A DNA stretch of 64,000 nt from Chloroflexota bacterium (GCA_005883575.1 VBFH01000034.1:1-64000), one strand, 5' to 3'. Shown: positions 1-9,049, counted from the stretch's first letter. The notes: a model not told the origin generated them from the sequence alone. Program-made: numbers and translations.

Positions 1-2325
1 CTACCGGTCCTCCCCATGGACGACGTGGTCGTCCTCCCCCACATGTCGGTCACCCTCGCGGTCGAGGGCGACGACCAGAAGGCGGCGATCGAGGCCGCCC
101 GCCAGGGCAACCGCCTGATCCTGCTCGTCCCTCGCATCGAGGGCAAGTTCGGCGCCATCGGCACGGCCGCCCGCCTGGGCGAGTCGGCCGAACTGCCGAC
201 CGGGGCCGAAGCTTTCATGATCCGCGGCGAGTACCGCGCCCGCCTGGGCAGCGGTCAGGCCGACATAGGCGGGGCCCTGTGGGTCAAGGCCGACCCCATC
301 CTCGACCCCGAACCTCCAACCGAGAAGTCGGTGGAGCTCGGGCGCGAGTACCGCGCGCTGCTCGAGAACCTCGTCGAGTCCCGGGGCGTGCCCCAGGTCG
401 TCCAGTTCCTGCGCGCCGCGAGGACTCCCGGCCACCTGGCCGACCTCGCCGGCTACTCTCCCGACCTCTCGACGGAGCAGAAGCTCGAGATCCTCGAGAT
501 GACCAACCTCGAGGACCGGCTGACCAGGCTCATCGGCTGGACGAAGGGCATCCTCGCCGAGGCGTCGCTGAAGGAGAAGATCCGCAGCGAGGTCGCGGAA
601 GGGATGGAGAAGACCCAGCGCGAGTTCCTGCTCCGCCAGCAGATGGAGGCGATCAAGAAGCAGCTCAACGAGGGCCAGACCGACGTCGTCTCGACCTACC
701 GCGAGCGGATCGCCGCGGCCGGCATGCCCGAAGCCGTGCAGACCGAGGTCAACCGTGAGCTCGACCGCCTGGAGCGGACGAGTGAGCAGAACCCCGAGTA
801 CGGCTGGATCCGCACCTACCTCGACTGGATGCTCGACATCCCGTGGAACGTGCGCTCGGACGACAACTACGACCTCGTCAAGGCTCGGCAGATCCTCGAC
901 GAGGACCACACCGGCCTGGGCGACGTCAAGGACCGCATCATCGAATTCCTGGCGGTGCGCAAGCTGCGCCAGGAGCGCGGCATGGAGGTCCTGGGCGGGC
1001 GCGGATCAGGCGCGATCATCACGCTCGTCGGCCCTCCCGGAGTCGGCAAGACCTCGCTTGGCGAGTCTGTCGCCCGCGCGCTCGGCCGCAAGTTCACCCG
1101 CGTGTCGCTGGGCGGCATCCGCGACGAGGCGGACATCAGAGGCCACCGCCGCACGTACGTCGGCGCAATGCCGGGCCGGATCGTCCGCGCCCTCAAGGAC
1201 GCGGGCACCAAGAACCCGGTGATCATGCTCGACGAGATCGACAAGGTCGGCAGCGACTGGCGCGGAGACCCCTCCTCGGCCCTGCTCGAGGTCCTCGACC
1301 CCGCGCAGAACCACACCTTCCGAGACCACTACCTCGAGGTCGACCTCGACCTGTCCGAGGTGCTCTTCATCCCGACCGCGAACGTCTCCGAGACGATCCC
1401 TGCTCCGCTGCTCGACCGCATGGAGCTGATCCGCCTCGACGGCTACACCGAAGAGGAAAAGGTGGCGATCGCGCGCGATCACCTGCTCAAGCGGCAGGTG
1501 AGGCAGGCGGGCCTCAACCCCGAAGAGGTCACGGTCGACGACGCGGCGATCCTCAAGGTAATCACCGAGCACACGCGCGAGGCGGGAGTGCGCAACCTCG
1601 AGCGAGAGCTCGGCAAGATCACACGCAAGGTCGCGACCAAGATCGCCAAGGCGGAGCTCACTCCGCCCGTCGCGATCACACCCAGCCGCGTGCGCGAGTT
1701 TCTGGGTAAGCCCAAGTTCGACAACGAGGTCGCGGCCCGCACGGCTGTGCCGGGCGTCGCGACCGGGCTGGCGGTGACCGGCATCGGCGGTGACGTTCTG
1801 TTCGTCGAGGCAACCGCGACCGAGGCCAATGGAAATGGCGGCGGCGGGTTGACCCTGACCGGCCAGCTGGGTGACGTGATGAAGGAGTCGGCGCAGATCG
1901 CGCTGTCCTACGTCCGATCGCACGCCGACGAGCTGAACATCAGCAGGGAGAGCATCAACAAGTCGTTCCACATCCACGTCCCCGAAGGCGCGGTGCCGAA
2001 GGATGGACCGTCCGCCGGCGTGACGATGACGACCGCGATCGTGAGCCTGCTCACCGGGCGGCCGGTGCGAAACACTGTCGGCATGACCGGCGAGGTCACG
2101 CTGCAGGGATTGGTGCTTCCGATCGGTGGCGTCAAGCAGAAGGTTCTGGCGGCTCACCGCATGGGCCTGAAGGAAGTCATCCTGCCGAAGCGCAACGAGA
2201 AGGACATCGACGACGTGCCGCAGAGCGTGCGCGAAGCGATGACGTTCCACCTGGCGAGCCGGGTCGATGACGTGCTGAAGGTCGCGCTCGAGCCCACTCG
2301 GGGCGCGAGGATCGTCGCGGCCTAA
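1..2325 (+). CDS. lon: Lon ATP-dependent protease (5' end outside window)
   Basis: Cytosolic AAA+ serine protease that unfolds and degrades damaged and regulatory proteins. The reading frame is open from base 1, and the residues before the first ATG (base 16) continue the typical Lon N-terminal phrase LPVLPMDDVVVLPHM, so the true start is probably upstream. Counting from the base-16 ATG there are 769 residues, close to the family length of about 780. The order is LAN substrate domain, coiled coil, AAA+ module with Walker A GPPGVGKT near residue 339 and Walker B MLDEIDK, then the protease domain. The Ser-Lys dyad is visible: S666 in KDGPSAG and K707 in GGVKQK. It is LonA type with no transmembrane insertion. 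A palindromic repeat follows the stop codon. Confidence 0.97.
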   Translation, partial: LPVLPMDDVVVLPHMSVTLAVEGDDQKAAIEAARQGNRLILLVPRIEGKFGAIGTAARLGESAELPTGAEAFMIRGEYRARLGSGQADIGGALWVKADPILDPEPPTEKSVELGREYRALLENLVESRGVPQVVQFLRAARTPGHLADLAGYSPDLSTEQKLEILEMTNLEDRLTRLIGWTKGILAEASLKEKIRSEVAEGMEKTQREFLLRQQMEAIKKQLNEGQTDVVSTYRERIAAAGMPEAVQTEVNRELDRLERTSEQNPEYGWIRTYLDWMLDIPWNVRSDDNYDLVKARQILDEDHTGLGDVKDRIIEFLAVRKLRQERGMEVLGGRGSGAIITLVGPPGVGKTSLGESVARALGRKFTRVSLGGIRDEADIRGHRRTYVGAMPGRIVRALKDAGTKNPVIMLDEIDKVGSDWRGDPSSALLEVLDPAQNHTFRDHYLEVDLDLSEVLFIPTANVSETIPAPLLDRMELIRLDGYTEEEKVAIARDHLLKRQVRQAGLNPEEVTVDDAAILKVITEHTREAGVRNLERELGKITRKVATKIAKAELTPPVAITPSRVREFLGKPKFDNEVAARTAVPGVATGLAVTGIGGDVLFVEATATEANGNGGGGLTLTGQLGDVMKESAQIALSYVRSHADELNISRESINKSFHIHVPEGAVPKDGPSAGVTMTTAIVSLLTGRPVRNTVGMTGEVTLQGLVLPIGGVKQKVLAAHRMGLKEVILPKRNEKDIDDVPQSVREAMTFHLASRVDDVLKVALEPTRGARIVAA

Positions 2326-2340
2326 GCAAGGGGACGTCAC

Positions 2341-2384
2341 CACCCGGCGGCTTCGCCGCCGACCTCCCCGCATGGCAGGGAGGT
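2341..2384 (+). repeat. Dispersed double-palindrome repeat, copy 1 (3' of lon)
   Basis: Thirty bases from 2341 are identical to bases 7481-7510 inside glgE. The unit contains two hairpins: GGCGGC-TTC-GCCGCC (2346-2360), then ACCTCCC (2362-2368) pairing with GGGAGGT (2378-2384). It lies in the lon-to-membrane-protein gap. Its GGGAGGT arm is the only Shine-Dalgarno-like sequence before the next gene. It may act as a terminator or processing hairpin for lon. Confidence 0.75.
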
Positions 2385-2399
2385 GACGATGGGCGCAGA

Positions 2400-3110
2400 A
2401 TGCGCCTCGGGATGGGAGCTGACATTCAGCGTTACGCGCGAATCGGCCTATGGGCCTTGCCGATCTATGCCGCCACGCTGTTTGCCGGCACGATCACCCA
2501 CCAGCCGCCGCCGCAGACCGAACTAGCAGGATGGTCGGCGTATGTCACCACAAACGAATTCCTCTTCAGCCATCTGATCTTCAGCATCGGCGGCGCGGTG
2601 TTCGGAGTCATCGGCGCTGTGTCGCTGGGCATCGTCCTGATCGGGAAGGGCTCGGTGAAGCTCGGGCTCTGGGGCTTGCTCTCCGGCGTGACTGCCAACG
2701 TGCTGGGCACCTCCATCTACGGCATTGCAGCCTTTGCCCAGCCGGCGATTGGGCGCTTCTACCTGGCGGGCAACCACGCGCAGGCGCAAAACCTCTATTA
2801 CGACGCGGCCCAGGGAACGCCGATGGACATCGTCGCGGTCGTGTTCATCGTCCTGCTGGTGACGAGCTTCATCGTTTTCGGTGTCGGCTTCGCGCGACTG
2901 GCTTTGATGCCGCGATGGGCAGGGATCGGGTACGCGGTCTCAGGCCCGCTGTTCGCGGTGATCGGCTTCGCCCTGGACAACTGGATCCAGAGCCTGGCCG
3001 CGGTCCTGATGACCGCGACCGCTGTCTGGATGGTGATCGCTCTGCGCCGGCCTCTTAGCTCCGGCCTTCCGGCGGTCCAATCGTCGCCGCTTCCGGCCCG
3101 AACTTCTTGA
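2400..3110 (+). CDS. Polytopic membrane protein of unknown function
   Basis: Predicted integral membrane protein of 236 residues with about six hydrophobic segments, at roughly residues 14-33, 55-80, 88-110, 140-165, 170-195 and 198-215. It carries no recognisable catalytic motif and I cannot name the family. The ATG at 2400 is preceded by GGGAGGTG at about 15 bases, a sequence that belongs to the palindromic repeat; an in-frame ATG at 2412 is an alternative start. The last 56 bases overlap the convergent SRPBCC gene on the other strand. The high hydrophobicity in this frame, absent from the opposite frames, is the main reason for calling it real. Confidence 0.7.
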   Translation: MRLGMGADIQRYARIGLWALPIYAATLFAGTITHQPPPQTELAGWSAYVTTNEFLFSHLIFSIGGAVFGVIGAVSLGIVLIGKGSVKLGLWGLLSGVTANVLGTSIYGIAAFAQPAIGRFYLAGNHAQAQNLYYDAAQGTPMDIVAVVFIVLLVTSFIVFGVGFARLALMPRWAGIGYAVSGPLFAVIGFALDNWIQSLAAVLMTATAVWMVIALRRPLSSGLPAVQSSPLPARTS

Positions 3111-3567
3111 CGTAGTCGCGGTGGACGGCGGTCCATCGCTCCGGCATGGCCGGCGCTGCGGTTCCGTCGAGCGCATGCTCCAGCGCGTCGAGGCACACAT
3201 GCCACCCCGCGCCGTCGCGCGCGGCCTTGCCTAGCTCGTCGATGATGTCGATGAGCGTCAACGTGCAACCGGCGCCGCGAGGCGCGACCTCGAATCGAAT
3301 CGTGTCGGTGCCCCAGCGAAACTCCAGCAGCCTCGGCGGCTCGTAGGCGATCACCTCGCCATCGAACGGCTGGATTCTTGCGTTGGCGTCTTTGAACTCC
3401 ATCTTTGCGCCTACCGTCCACTCGCTGACCGCGACCTGGTCCGGGAACCACTTGCGCAGCTCGTCGGGCTCGGTCAGCGCTTTCCAGACTCTCGCGGGCG
3501 GGTACGGCAGCTCGCGCCGAAAGCGCAGCTCCCACCGCTCACCTGCCTTTTCCAGATCTCCGATCAC
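3055..3567 (-). CDS. SRPBCC (AHSA1-type) protein, partner of ArsR
   Basis: START-like hydrophobic-ligand-binding protein of the AHSA1/SRPBCC superfamily, 170 residues from the chosen start. Family phrases seen are FRRELPYPPARVWKALTEPDELRKWF at the N-terminus (shortened: PPARVWKALTEPD) and RLLEFRWG in the middle. The start is GTG at 3567 because AAAGGAGG sits five bases before it; longer forms reach further into the regulator gene. It overlaps the end of the upstream arsR-type gene by 29 bases, so the two are probably translationally coupled. ArsR/SRPBCC pairs are common in soil bacteria and usually lack a known ligand; none can be deduced here. Confidence 0.85.
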   Translation of the reverse strand: MIGDLEKAGERWELRFRRELPYPPARVWKALTEPDELRKWFPDQVAVSEWTVGAKMEFKDANARIQPFDGEVIAYEPPRLLEFRWGTDTIRFEVAPRGAGCTLTLIDIIDELGKAARDGAGWHVCLDALEHALDGTAAPAMPERWTAVHRDYVKKFGPEAATIGPPEGRS

Positions 3568-3898
3568 GTTTACCTCCTTTCGGATGAGATTCGGTCGCAT
3601 CGAGGTGGCGCTCGAGCGCGTCAAGGCTGCGTGTCCACATGACGCGGTACGGCTCCAGCCACGCGTCCATCTCCCGCAGTGGATGCGGCCTCACTCGGTA
3701 GAAGCGCCGCTGCGCTTCGCTGCGAGACTCCACCAGTCCCGCACCTCTCAGCACCTTGAGGTGCTTCGAAACCGCCGGCTGGCTCACCGCAAGCGCGTCG
3801 ACGAGATCGCCCACCGTGCGCTCGCGCTGCCGAAGCAGATCAAGGATGAGCCGCCTGTTGGGCTCCGCCATGACCTCGAACGTAGCCGCCACAGCCAT
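3539..3898 (-). CDS. ArsR-family winged-helix regulator
   Basis: Small dimeric repressor of 119 residues. The winged helix-turn-helix is clear: MAEPNRRLILDLL at residues 10-22, then the recognition helix phrase VSQPAVSKHLKVLRGAGLV. It has no metal-binding ELCVCDL-type cysteines, so it is not a classic metal sensor; it belongs to the subgroup that partners SRPBCC proteins. The ATG lies only about six bases after the likely -10 element, so the transcript is probably leaderless. An imperfect palindrome between the -35 and -10 elements is a candidate autoregulatory operator. Confidence 0.92.
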   Translation of the reverse strand: MAVAATFEVMAEPNRRLILDLLRQRERTVGDLVDALAVSQPAVSKHLKVLRGAGLVESRSEAQRRFYRVRPHPLREMDAWLEPYRVMWTRSLDALERHLDATESHPKGGKRDRRSGKGR

Positions 3899-3904
3899 GC
3901 CACC

Positions 3905-3934
3905 AACATAACTATCCAGCTATATATCTGTCAA
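3905..3934 (-). promoter_or_regulatory. Promoter and candidate operator of arsR/SRPBCC pair
   Basis: On the minus strand TTGACA (3934-3929) is followed after 17-18 bases by TTATGT/TATGTT (3911-3905). The ATG at 3898 follows within seven bases, giving a leaderless mRNA. The spacer holds CAGCTATATATCTG (plus strand 3917-3930), a 14-base palindrome with one mismatched pair, placed where a bound repressor would block RNA polymerase. Confidence 0.7.
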
Positions 3935-3984
3935 GCTATTTATGTCGAGGAATAATCGCCTTGGCTCTCTGTTTGCAATTTCCG

Positions 3985-4398
3985 ATGGCCCGCGCCTCGC
4001 ACCAGATCCTCGAACGCTCCAGGACCATCGCCGTGGTCGGCGCGTCGCGAGATCCCAGCAAAGCCGGAGGCTCCGTGCCCGCCGGCCTGCAGAGCCGCGG
4101 CTTTCGCATCATCCCGATCAACCCCTTCGCCGACACGCTCTTCGGGGAGCGCGTCTATCGCTCGCTGCTCGACGTGCCCGAAAAGATCGACATCGTCGAC
4201 GTCTTCCGGCCCTCACCGGACACGCCCGAGATCGCGCGCCAGGCCGCGGCCATCGGCGCCAGGGCGCTGTGGCTGCAGCTCGACATCCGCTCCGCGGAGG
4301 CGCGGCGGATCGCGGAGTCGGCGGGCATGGACTACGTCGAGGACGAATGCACCGCCGTGGTGGCCTCGCTCTACAGGATTCGCAAGACCGCGGCCTAG
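3985..4398 (+). CDS. CoA-binding (Rossmann) domain protein, YccU-like
   Basis: Single-domain protein of 137 residues in the CoA_binding_2 family (YccU/YneT-like). The N-terminus ILERSRTIAVVGASRDPSK is the nucleotide/CoA-binding strand-loop-helix, followed by GFRIIPINP and PEKIDIVDVFRPS, all typical. Members resemble the CoA-binding half of succinyl-CoA synthetase, but their physiological role is unknown. I chose the ATG at 3985 because homologues begin close to this point; an in-frame TTG at 3961 would add eight residues. No clear ribosome-binding site is visible. Confidence 0.88.
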   Translation: MARASHQILERSRTIAVVGASRDPSKAGGSVPAGLQSRGFRIIPINPFADTLFGERVYRSLLDVPEKIDIVDVFRPSPDTPEIARQAAAIGARALWLQLDIRSAEARRIAESAGMDYVEDECTAVVASLYRIRKTAA

Positions 4399-4415
4399 CC
4401 GATACTCTCGGGTGA

Positions 4416-5024
4416 GTGGCGCGCCCGAAGCGAGATCGCACCATCGAGTCGGAGCTGAAGTTTCGCCTCACCGGCGAGAAAGACCACGTCAAGCTCCGCG
4501 CCATGCTGCGCGAGCGGGGGGCTCACCTGAGCGCGCGCTACCGAGAAGAGAACTACCGCTTCAACGGGCCCGGCAAGTCGACGCGCAACATCACGCTGCG
4601 GTTGCGCGTGCTCAACGGCGGCCCTCAGGGCGTGCTGACCGCCAAAGGGCCGGCGAAGTTCGAAGGCGGCGTGAAGACGCGAGAAGAGACGGAGATCGAG
4701 GTCAAGGACGTGCACGCCGCGCTCGACATGCTGGAGCAGCTCGGCTTTCGCATCGGCTGGACGTATCCCAAGCGCCGCGCGGTGTGGATGCTCGATGGCG
4801 TCTCGGTCACGCTCGACGTGCTCGACTTCGGGTGGTTCGTCGAGCTCGAGGGTCCAGCCAGCGCCCTACCGGAGATGGCCCGCAGCTTCGGCCTGGATCC
4901 CTCCCGCGCCCTCAAGGACAGCTACTCGGTGATGGCCAGGAAGCACCTCAAGGCCAAAAGGCTCACCAAGAAGCCGCCGATCCCAATCGAACCCCAGGTT
5001 CAGGACGAGAAGCGCAGCTCGTAG
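4416..5024 (+). CDS. CYTH-domain triphosphate-binding protein
   Basis: Class IV adenylate cyclase/thiamine triphosphatase superfamily, 202 residues. The signature ExExK is present near the N-terminus as ESELKFRL, and downstream basic and acidic strand residues such as ITLRLRV, REETEIEVKD and VTLDVLDFGWFVELEG form the tunnel fold. CYTH proteins bind triphosphorylated substrates (ATP, tripolyphosphate, thiamine triphosphate) with divalent metal, and the precise substrate cannot be read from sequence. The start is GTG at 4416, 17 bases after the previous gene. The 3' end overlaps the convergent acetyltransferase gene by 25 bases. Confidence 0.87.
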   Translation: MARPKRDRTIESELKFRLTGEKDHVKLRAMLRERGAHLSARYREENYRFNGPGKSTRNITLRLRVLNGGPQGVLTAKGPAKFEGGVKTREETEIEVKDVHAALDMLEQLGFRIGWTYPKRRAVWMLDGVSVTLDVLDFGWFVELEGPASALPEMARSFGLDPSRALKDSYSVMARKHLKAKRLTKKPPIPIEPQVQDEKRSS

Positions 5025-5524
5025 CTCTCGGCATCGAAGACGCCGAGCCCGCCTTCCGGCCGCCAGCCGAGCGGTCCCAGGTGCGCGAAACCGACCTTCT
5101 CGGCCACTCGCCTGCTGCCTTTGTTCTCGCGACCAGCCCACAGCGTCAGCCGGCTGACGCGCAGCTCGTCTCGTGCCCAGGCGATCAACGCGCGACATGC
5201 TTCGGTGGTGAGCCCACGCCCGGCGCGGTCGCTGCGAATCCAGTAATGCAGCTCGGCAGCGTCTGGCCCTTCGCGGTTGAGCCCCGCAATCCCGAGCACG
5301 TCACGCGACCGCTTGTCGACCACGGCGAAGTGGAACACCTCATCGTTCTTCCAGGCTTTCTTTCCGCGCTCGGCCGCGGCAAGCGCGCCCGGGAGCGACG
5401 GCTCTCGTGCCCAAGGCATCCACGGCAGCAGCTCCGGTCGGGACGCGACGACCGCGGCGTGGATGCCCTCGGCGTGAGATGTGTTCACAGGCTCGAGAAG
5501 GAGCCGCTCGGTGGAGAGCGTTAC
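5000..5524 (-). CDS. GNAT-family N-acetyltransferase (RimJ/RimL-like)
   Basis: Acetyl-CoA-dependent N-acetyltransferase of about 170 residues. Family phrases are TERLLLEPV at the N-terminus, the central ELHYWIRSDRAGRGLTTEA (the acetyl-CoA pyrophosphate loop is R-x-x-G-x-G, here RAGRGL) and ENKGSRRVAEKVGF near the C-terminus. It is RimJ/RimL-like, but the substrate is unknown. It directly follows the aldehyde dehydrogenase on the same strand. The start is unresolved: between that gene's stop and TERLLL there is no in-frame ATG, GTG or TTG. The nearest candidate is CTG at 5581, so the 5' coordinate is approximate. Confidence 0.8.
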   Translation of the reverse strand, partial: VTLSTERLLLEPVNTSHAEGIHAAVVASRPELLPWMPWAREPSLPGALAAAERGKKAWKNDEVFHFAVVDKRSRDVLGIAGLNREGPDAAELHYWIRSDRAGRGLTTEACRALIAWARDELRVSRLTLWAGRENKGSRRVAEKVGFAHLGPLGWRPEGGLGVFDAESYELRFSS

Positions 5525-6930
5525 TCGGCGCGTGGAGGTGGTGACGCCTTGGCCCCGTCGGTTTTGGCCGGCCCGACCCAGACCGTCTGGATGTTGGTGA
5601 ACTCCTTGATCCCGTACTCCGAGAGCTCGCGCCCGTAGCCCGATCGCTTCACGCCTCCGAACGGCAGCCTGGCGTCCGACGCGACCATCCCGTTGATGAA
5701 CACAAGGCCGGCCTCGACCCGCTCCGCGAGCTTCTTGCCGCGTTCGACGTCGCCGGTCCAGATGTTCGAGCCCAGCCCGAAGTCGGTGTCGTTGGCGACG
5801 CGCAGCGCGTCCTCGGCGTCCTTGACCCGGATCACGGCCGCCACCGGACCGAACGTCTCCTCCTGGTACGCGGGCATCCCGGGCCTCACGTTCACCAGCA
5901 CGGTCGGTTCGAAGTAGTAACCGTCGCCCGCGATCCGCTTGCCGCCGACGACCGTGCGCGCGCCCATGCGCACCGACTCGTTGACCTGGCGCTCGAGCTC
6001 GTCCACCAGGTCGCCTCGCGCGAGCGGCCCGACCTGGTTGGCGCGGTCCATCGGGTTGCCGACCCTGAGCGCGGCGACCGCGCTGGTGAAGCGCTGCTCG
6101 AACTCGTCGGCGACGCCCTCCTCGACGATGAACCGCTTGGCCGCGATGCAGCTCTGGCCGTTGTTCTGGTTGCGAGCCCGGCACGCGACCGAGGCCGCGG
6201 TGTTGAGGTCGGCGTCGGCGAGGACGATGAACGGGTCAGACCCGCCCAGCTCGAGCACCGTCTTCTTCAGCTCCTTGCCCGCTGTCTCCGCCACCAGCGA
6301 GCCAGCCTTGTCCGAGCCTGTCAGTGTCACGCCCGCGACACGGCGATCGGCGATGACGCGCTCCACCGCGGCCGAGCCGATCAGCAGGGTCTGAAAGACG
6401 CCTTCGGGCACACCGGCCTCACGGAAAACCTCCTCGACCGCGAGCGCCGACTGCGGAACGTTCGACGAGTGCTTCAGGAGCATGACGTTGCCCGCGCTCA
6501 GGGCGGGCAGGCCCGCCCGGAAGGCCTGCCAGAAGGGAAAGTTCCAGGGCATCACGGCCAGGATCACGCCCATGGGCTGGAACCGCACGTAGCTCTCCGC
6601 GCCGGTGCTGTCGACCGGCTCGTCGGCGAGCAAGCGCTCGGCGTTCCCGGCAAACCAGTTCGCCGTCCAGGCGCATTTTTCGACCTCCGCCTCGGCTTCG
6701 ACGATCGGCTTGCCCATCTCCGAGGTGAGCAGTGCCGCGTAGCGCGACTTGTCAGCCCGGAGCACGCCCGCTACCGAGCGCATCTGCGAGGCGCGCAGGC
6801 CGACGCCGGCGTCCCGCCAGCCGTAGCGAGCGTCCCAGGCTCGGGAGAGAGCGGACTCGATGGCGCCGTGGTCGGCTTCGGGGAATGAGGCAAGCTCCCG
6901 GCCGGTGGCCGGATCTATGGATTTCAGCAC
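5521..6930 (-). CDS. gabD: NAD(P)-dependent aldehyde dehydrogenase, succinate-semialdehyde type
   Basis: Oxidises an aldehyde, probably succinate semialdehyde, to the acid; 469 residues. Catalytic motifs are LELGGSDPF with its general-base Glu and NNGQSCIAAKRF with the nucleophilic Cys, plus the nucleotide-binding PWNFPFWQAFRAGLPAL region and FTGSD-like TLTGSDKAG. The shorter N-terminus and overall pattern match the SSADH GabD1-like subgroup, although substrate assignment within this superfamily is uncertain. The start is GTG at 6930, immediately after a GAGGGG run. It is divergent from glgE, with only 28 bases between the starts, so promoters must overlap the coding ends. Confidence 0.9.
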   Translation of the reverse strand: MLKSIDPATGRELASFPEADHGAIESALSRAWDARYGWRDAGVGLRASQMRSVAGVLRADKSRYAALLTSEMGKPIVEAEAEVEKCAWTANWFAGNAERLLADEPVDSTGAESYVRFQPMGVILAVMPWNFPFWQAFRAGLPALSAGNVMLLKHSSNVPQSALAVEEVFREAGVPEGVFQTLLIGSAAVERVIADRRVAGVTLTGSDKAGSLVAETAGKELKKTVLELGGSDPFIVLADADLNTAASVACRARNQNNGQSCIAAKRFIVEEGVADEFEQRFTSAVAALRVGNPMDRANQVGPLARGDLVDELERQVNESVRMGARTVVGGKRIAGDGYYFEPTVLVNVRPGMPAYQEETFGPVAAVIRVKDAEDALRVANDTDFGLGSNIWTGDVERGKKLAERVEAGLVFINGMVASDARLPFGGVKRSGYGRELSEYGIKEFTNIQTVWVGPAKTDGAKASPPPRAE

Positions 6931-6958
6931 CCCCTCGAATCATGGCACGATTTGATGT

Positions 6959-9045
6959 GTGGCCCGAGCACCGGTAAGGAGGCGTGTCAGCCGCAGCCAG
7001 GCGACCCCCGCCGGCGCCCCTCGAGTCGACGGCCGCAGCCGCGTCGTCATCGAGGCAGTCACGCCTGAGATCAACGGCGGGCGCTTCCCCGCCAAGCGCG
7101 TCGTGGGGGAGGCGGTGACGGTGGAGGCCGATATCTTCGCCGACGGGCACGACTCCCTGGCGGCGGTCCTCCGACACCGACACGAAGCCGCCTCGGGTTG
7201 GACCGAAACGCCTATGGCACCGCTGGTCAATGACCGCTGGCGTGGGGAGTTCTCGGTCACGGAGCTCGGCCACTATCGATTCACCATCGAGGCCTGGGTC
7301 GACCACTTCGAGACCTGGAGCAAGCAGCTCGCCAAGCGCCTGCAGGCGGGACAGGACGTGAAGGTCGAGCTCGAGGCCGGCGCCCGCATGATCGAGCAGG
7401 CCGCGGCGCGCGCCGACGGCACGACGGCCGACGCGGCGCGACTGCGGGAACTCGCCACGTCGCTGCGGGCTCCAAACCCCCACCCGGCGGCTTCGCCGCC
7501 GACCTCCCCGGCGAGCGGGGAGGTAGACGGCGAGCTCAGCCAGCTGATGCGGCGGTACGCCGACCGCGGCTACACCACGACCTACGTGCGCGAGCTCGAG
7601 GTGCTTGTCGAGCCGGCCAAGGCGCGTTTCAGCAGCTGGTACGAGCTGTTCCCGCGAAGCGCAGGCCCGAAAGGCGCCGGGCGCGCCCAGGGCGCAGCTC
7701 CAACAAGACACGGAACGTTCAAGGACGTGGAGCGGTTGCTGCCAGAGATCGCGGCCATGGGCTTCGACGTCCTCTATCTACCTCCCATCCACCCCATCGG
7801 CCGCAGCCATCGCAAAGGCGCCAACAACAAACCCGCCAAGCCTGGCGAGCCGGGTAGCCCGTGGGCGATCGGGTCGGAGGAGGGCGGTCACAAGGCCGTG
7901 CACCCGGAGCTCGGCACGCTGGCGGACTTCCGCCGTCTGGTGAAGGCAGCCGCGCAGCGGGAGATCGACGTTGCGCTGGACATCGCGTTCCAATGCTCGC
8001 CCGACCATCCATACACGCGGGAGCATCCTGAGTGGTTCAAGCACCGGCCGGATGGCTCGATCCAGTACGCCGAAAACCCGCCCAAGAAGTACGAGGACAT
8101 CTATCCGTTCGATTTCGAGACCGAGAGCTGGCGTGAGCTCTGGCAGGAGATGCTGTCGATCGTGCTGTTCTGGGCCGAGCAGGGCGTGCGCGTGTTTCGC
8201 GTCGACAACCCGCACACCAAGCCGTTCGCATTCTGGGAGTGGCTCATCGCCGAGGTGCGGCGCGCCCATCCCGACGTGATCCTGCTGTCAGAGGCGTTCA
8301 CCAGGCCGAAGGTCATGTACCGCCTGGCGAAGCTGGGCTTCAGCCAGTCGTACACCTACTTCGCGTGGCGGAACACCGCGTACGAGCTGTACCAGTACTT
8401 CTCGGAGCTTGCGCAGCAGCCGGTCCGCGAGTTCTTCCGACCCAATCTCTGGCCTAACACCCCCGACATCCTCACCGAGTACCTGCAGCTGGGCGGTCGG
8501 GCCGCCTTTCAGGCACGCCTCATCCTCGCCGCGACGCTGGGAGCGAGCTACGGGATCTACGGGCCTCCGTTTCTGGCGCTCGAGAACCGAGCCCGCGAGC
8601 AGGGCTCTGAGGAATACCTCGACTCGGAGAAGTACCAGCTCCGCGAATGGAACCCCGACGGCGGCATGAGAGAGCTGGTGACCATCATCAATCGCATCCG
8701 GCACGAGAACCCGGCCCTGCAGTCGGATCGCGGCCTCCGTTTTCATCTCGCCGAGAACGACCAGCTCCTGGCCTACTCCAAAAGCACGCCCGACAATGCG
8801 AACGTAGTGCTCACGGTGATCAACACAGACCCCCACCACGTCCAGCGCGGGATGGTCAACCTGCCGCTCGAAGAGCTCGGCCTGGATCGCGACAGGCCGT
8901 TTCAGGCGCACGAGCTGGTCTCCGGGGCACGCTACCTCTGGAGCGGCCCTCGCAACTTCGTCGAGGTCAATCCTCACGCGATGGCGGGGCAGGTGTTCCG
9001 TTTTCGCCGCCGCGTGCGCAGCGAGCACGACTTCGAGTACTTCCT

Positions 9046-9049
<4 letters not shown>
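6959..9049 (+). CDS. glgE: GlgE alpha-1,4-glucan:maltose-1-phosphate maltosyltransferase
   Basis: GH13_3 enzyme that transfers maltosyl units from maltose-1-phosphate onto alpha-1,4-glucan; 696 residues. Clear motifs are FDVLYLPPIHPIG, GVRVFRVDNPHTKP with the nucleophilic Asp, LLSEAFTRPKVM with the acid Glu, and ENQFRP-like NLWPNTPDIL. The start is GTG at 6959, with no good upstream ribosome-binding site; the AAGGAGG at 6976 is inside the gene and has no matching start. Residues 175-190 (HPAASPPTSPASGEVD) are encoded by a palindromic repeat also found after lon, inserted in frame in the N-terminal region. It is the first gene of a three-gene operon. Confidence 0.97.
7481..7524 (+). repeat. 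Dispersed double-palindrome repeat, copy 2 (in frame in glgE)
   Basis: The first thirty bases are identical to 2341-2370. The second hairpin arms, ACCTCCCC (7502-7509) and GGGGAGGT (7517-7524), are complementary over eight bases although the loop sequence differs from copy 1. The element keeps the glgE frame open and encodes a Pro/Ala/Ser-rich peptide. Confidence 0.8.

Noticed and set aside
1006-2373. 455-residue open frame on the minus strand opposite lon
   Set aside because: It is a GC-rich shadow of lon; the protein is Arg/Asp/Leu-rich with no domain, and the plus frame is a clear protease.
8647-9045. N-terminal extension of the TreS-maltokinase protein inside glgE
   Set aside because: The extra 133 residues are an out-of-frame reading of glgE; GTG at 9046 with GTGA coupling is the natural start and TreS sequence begins right after it.
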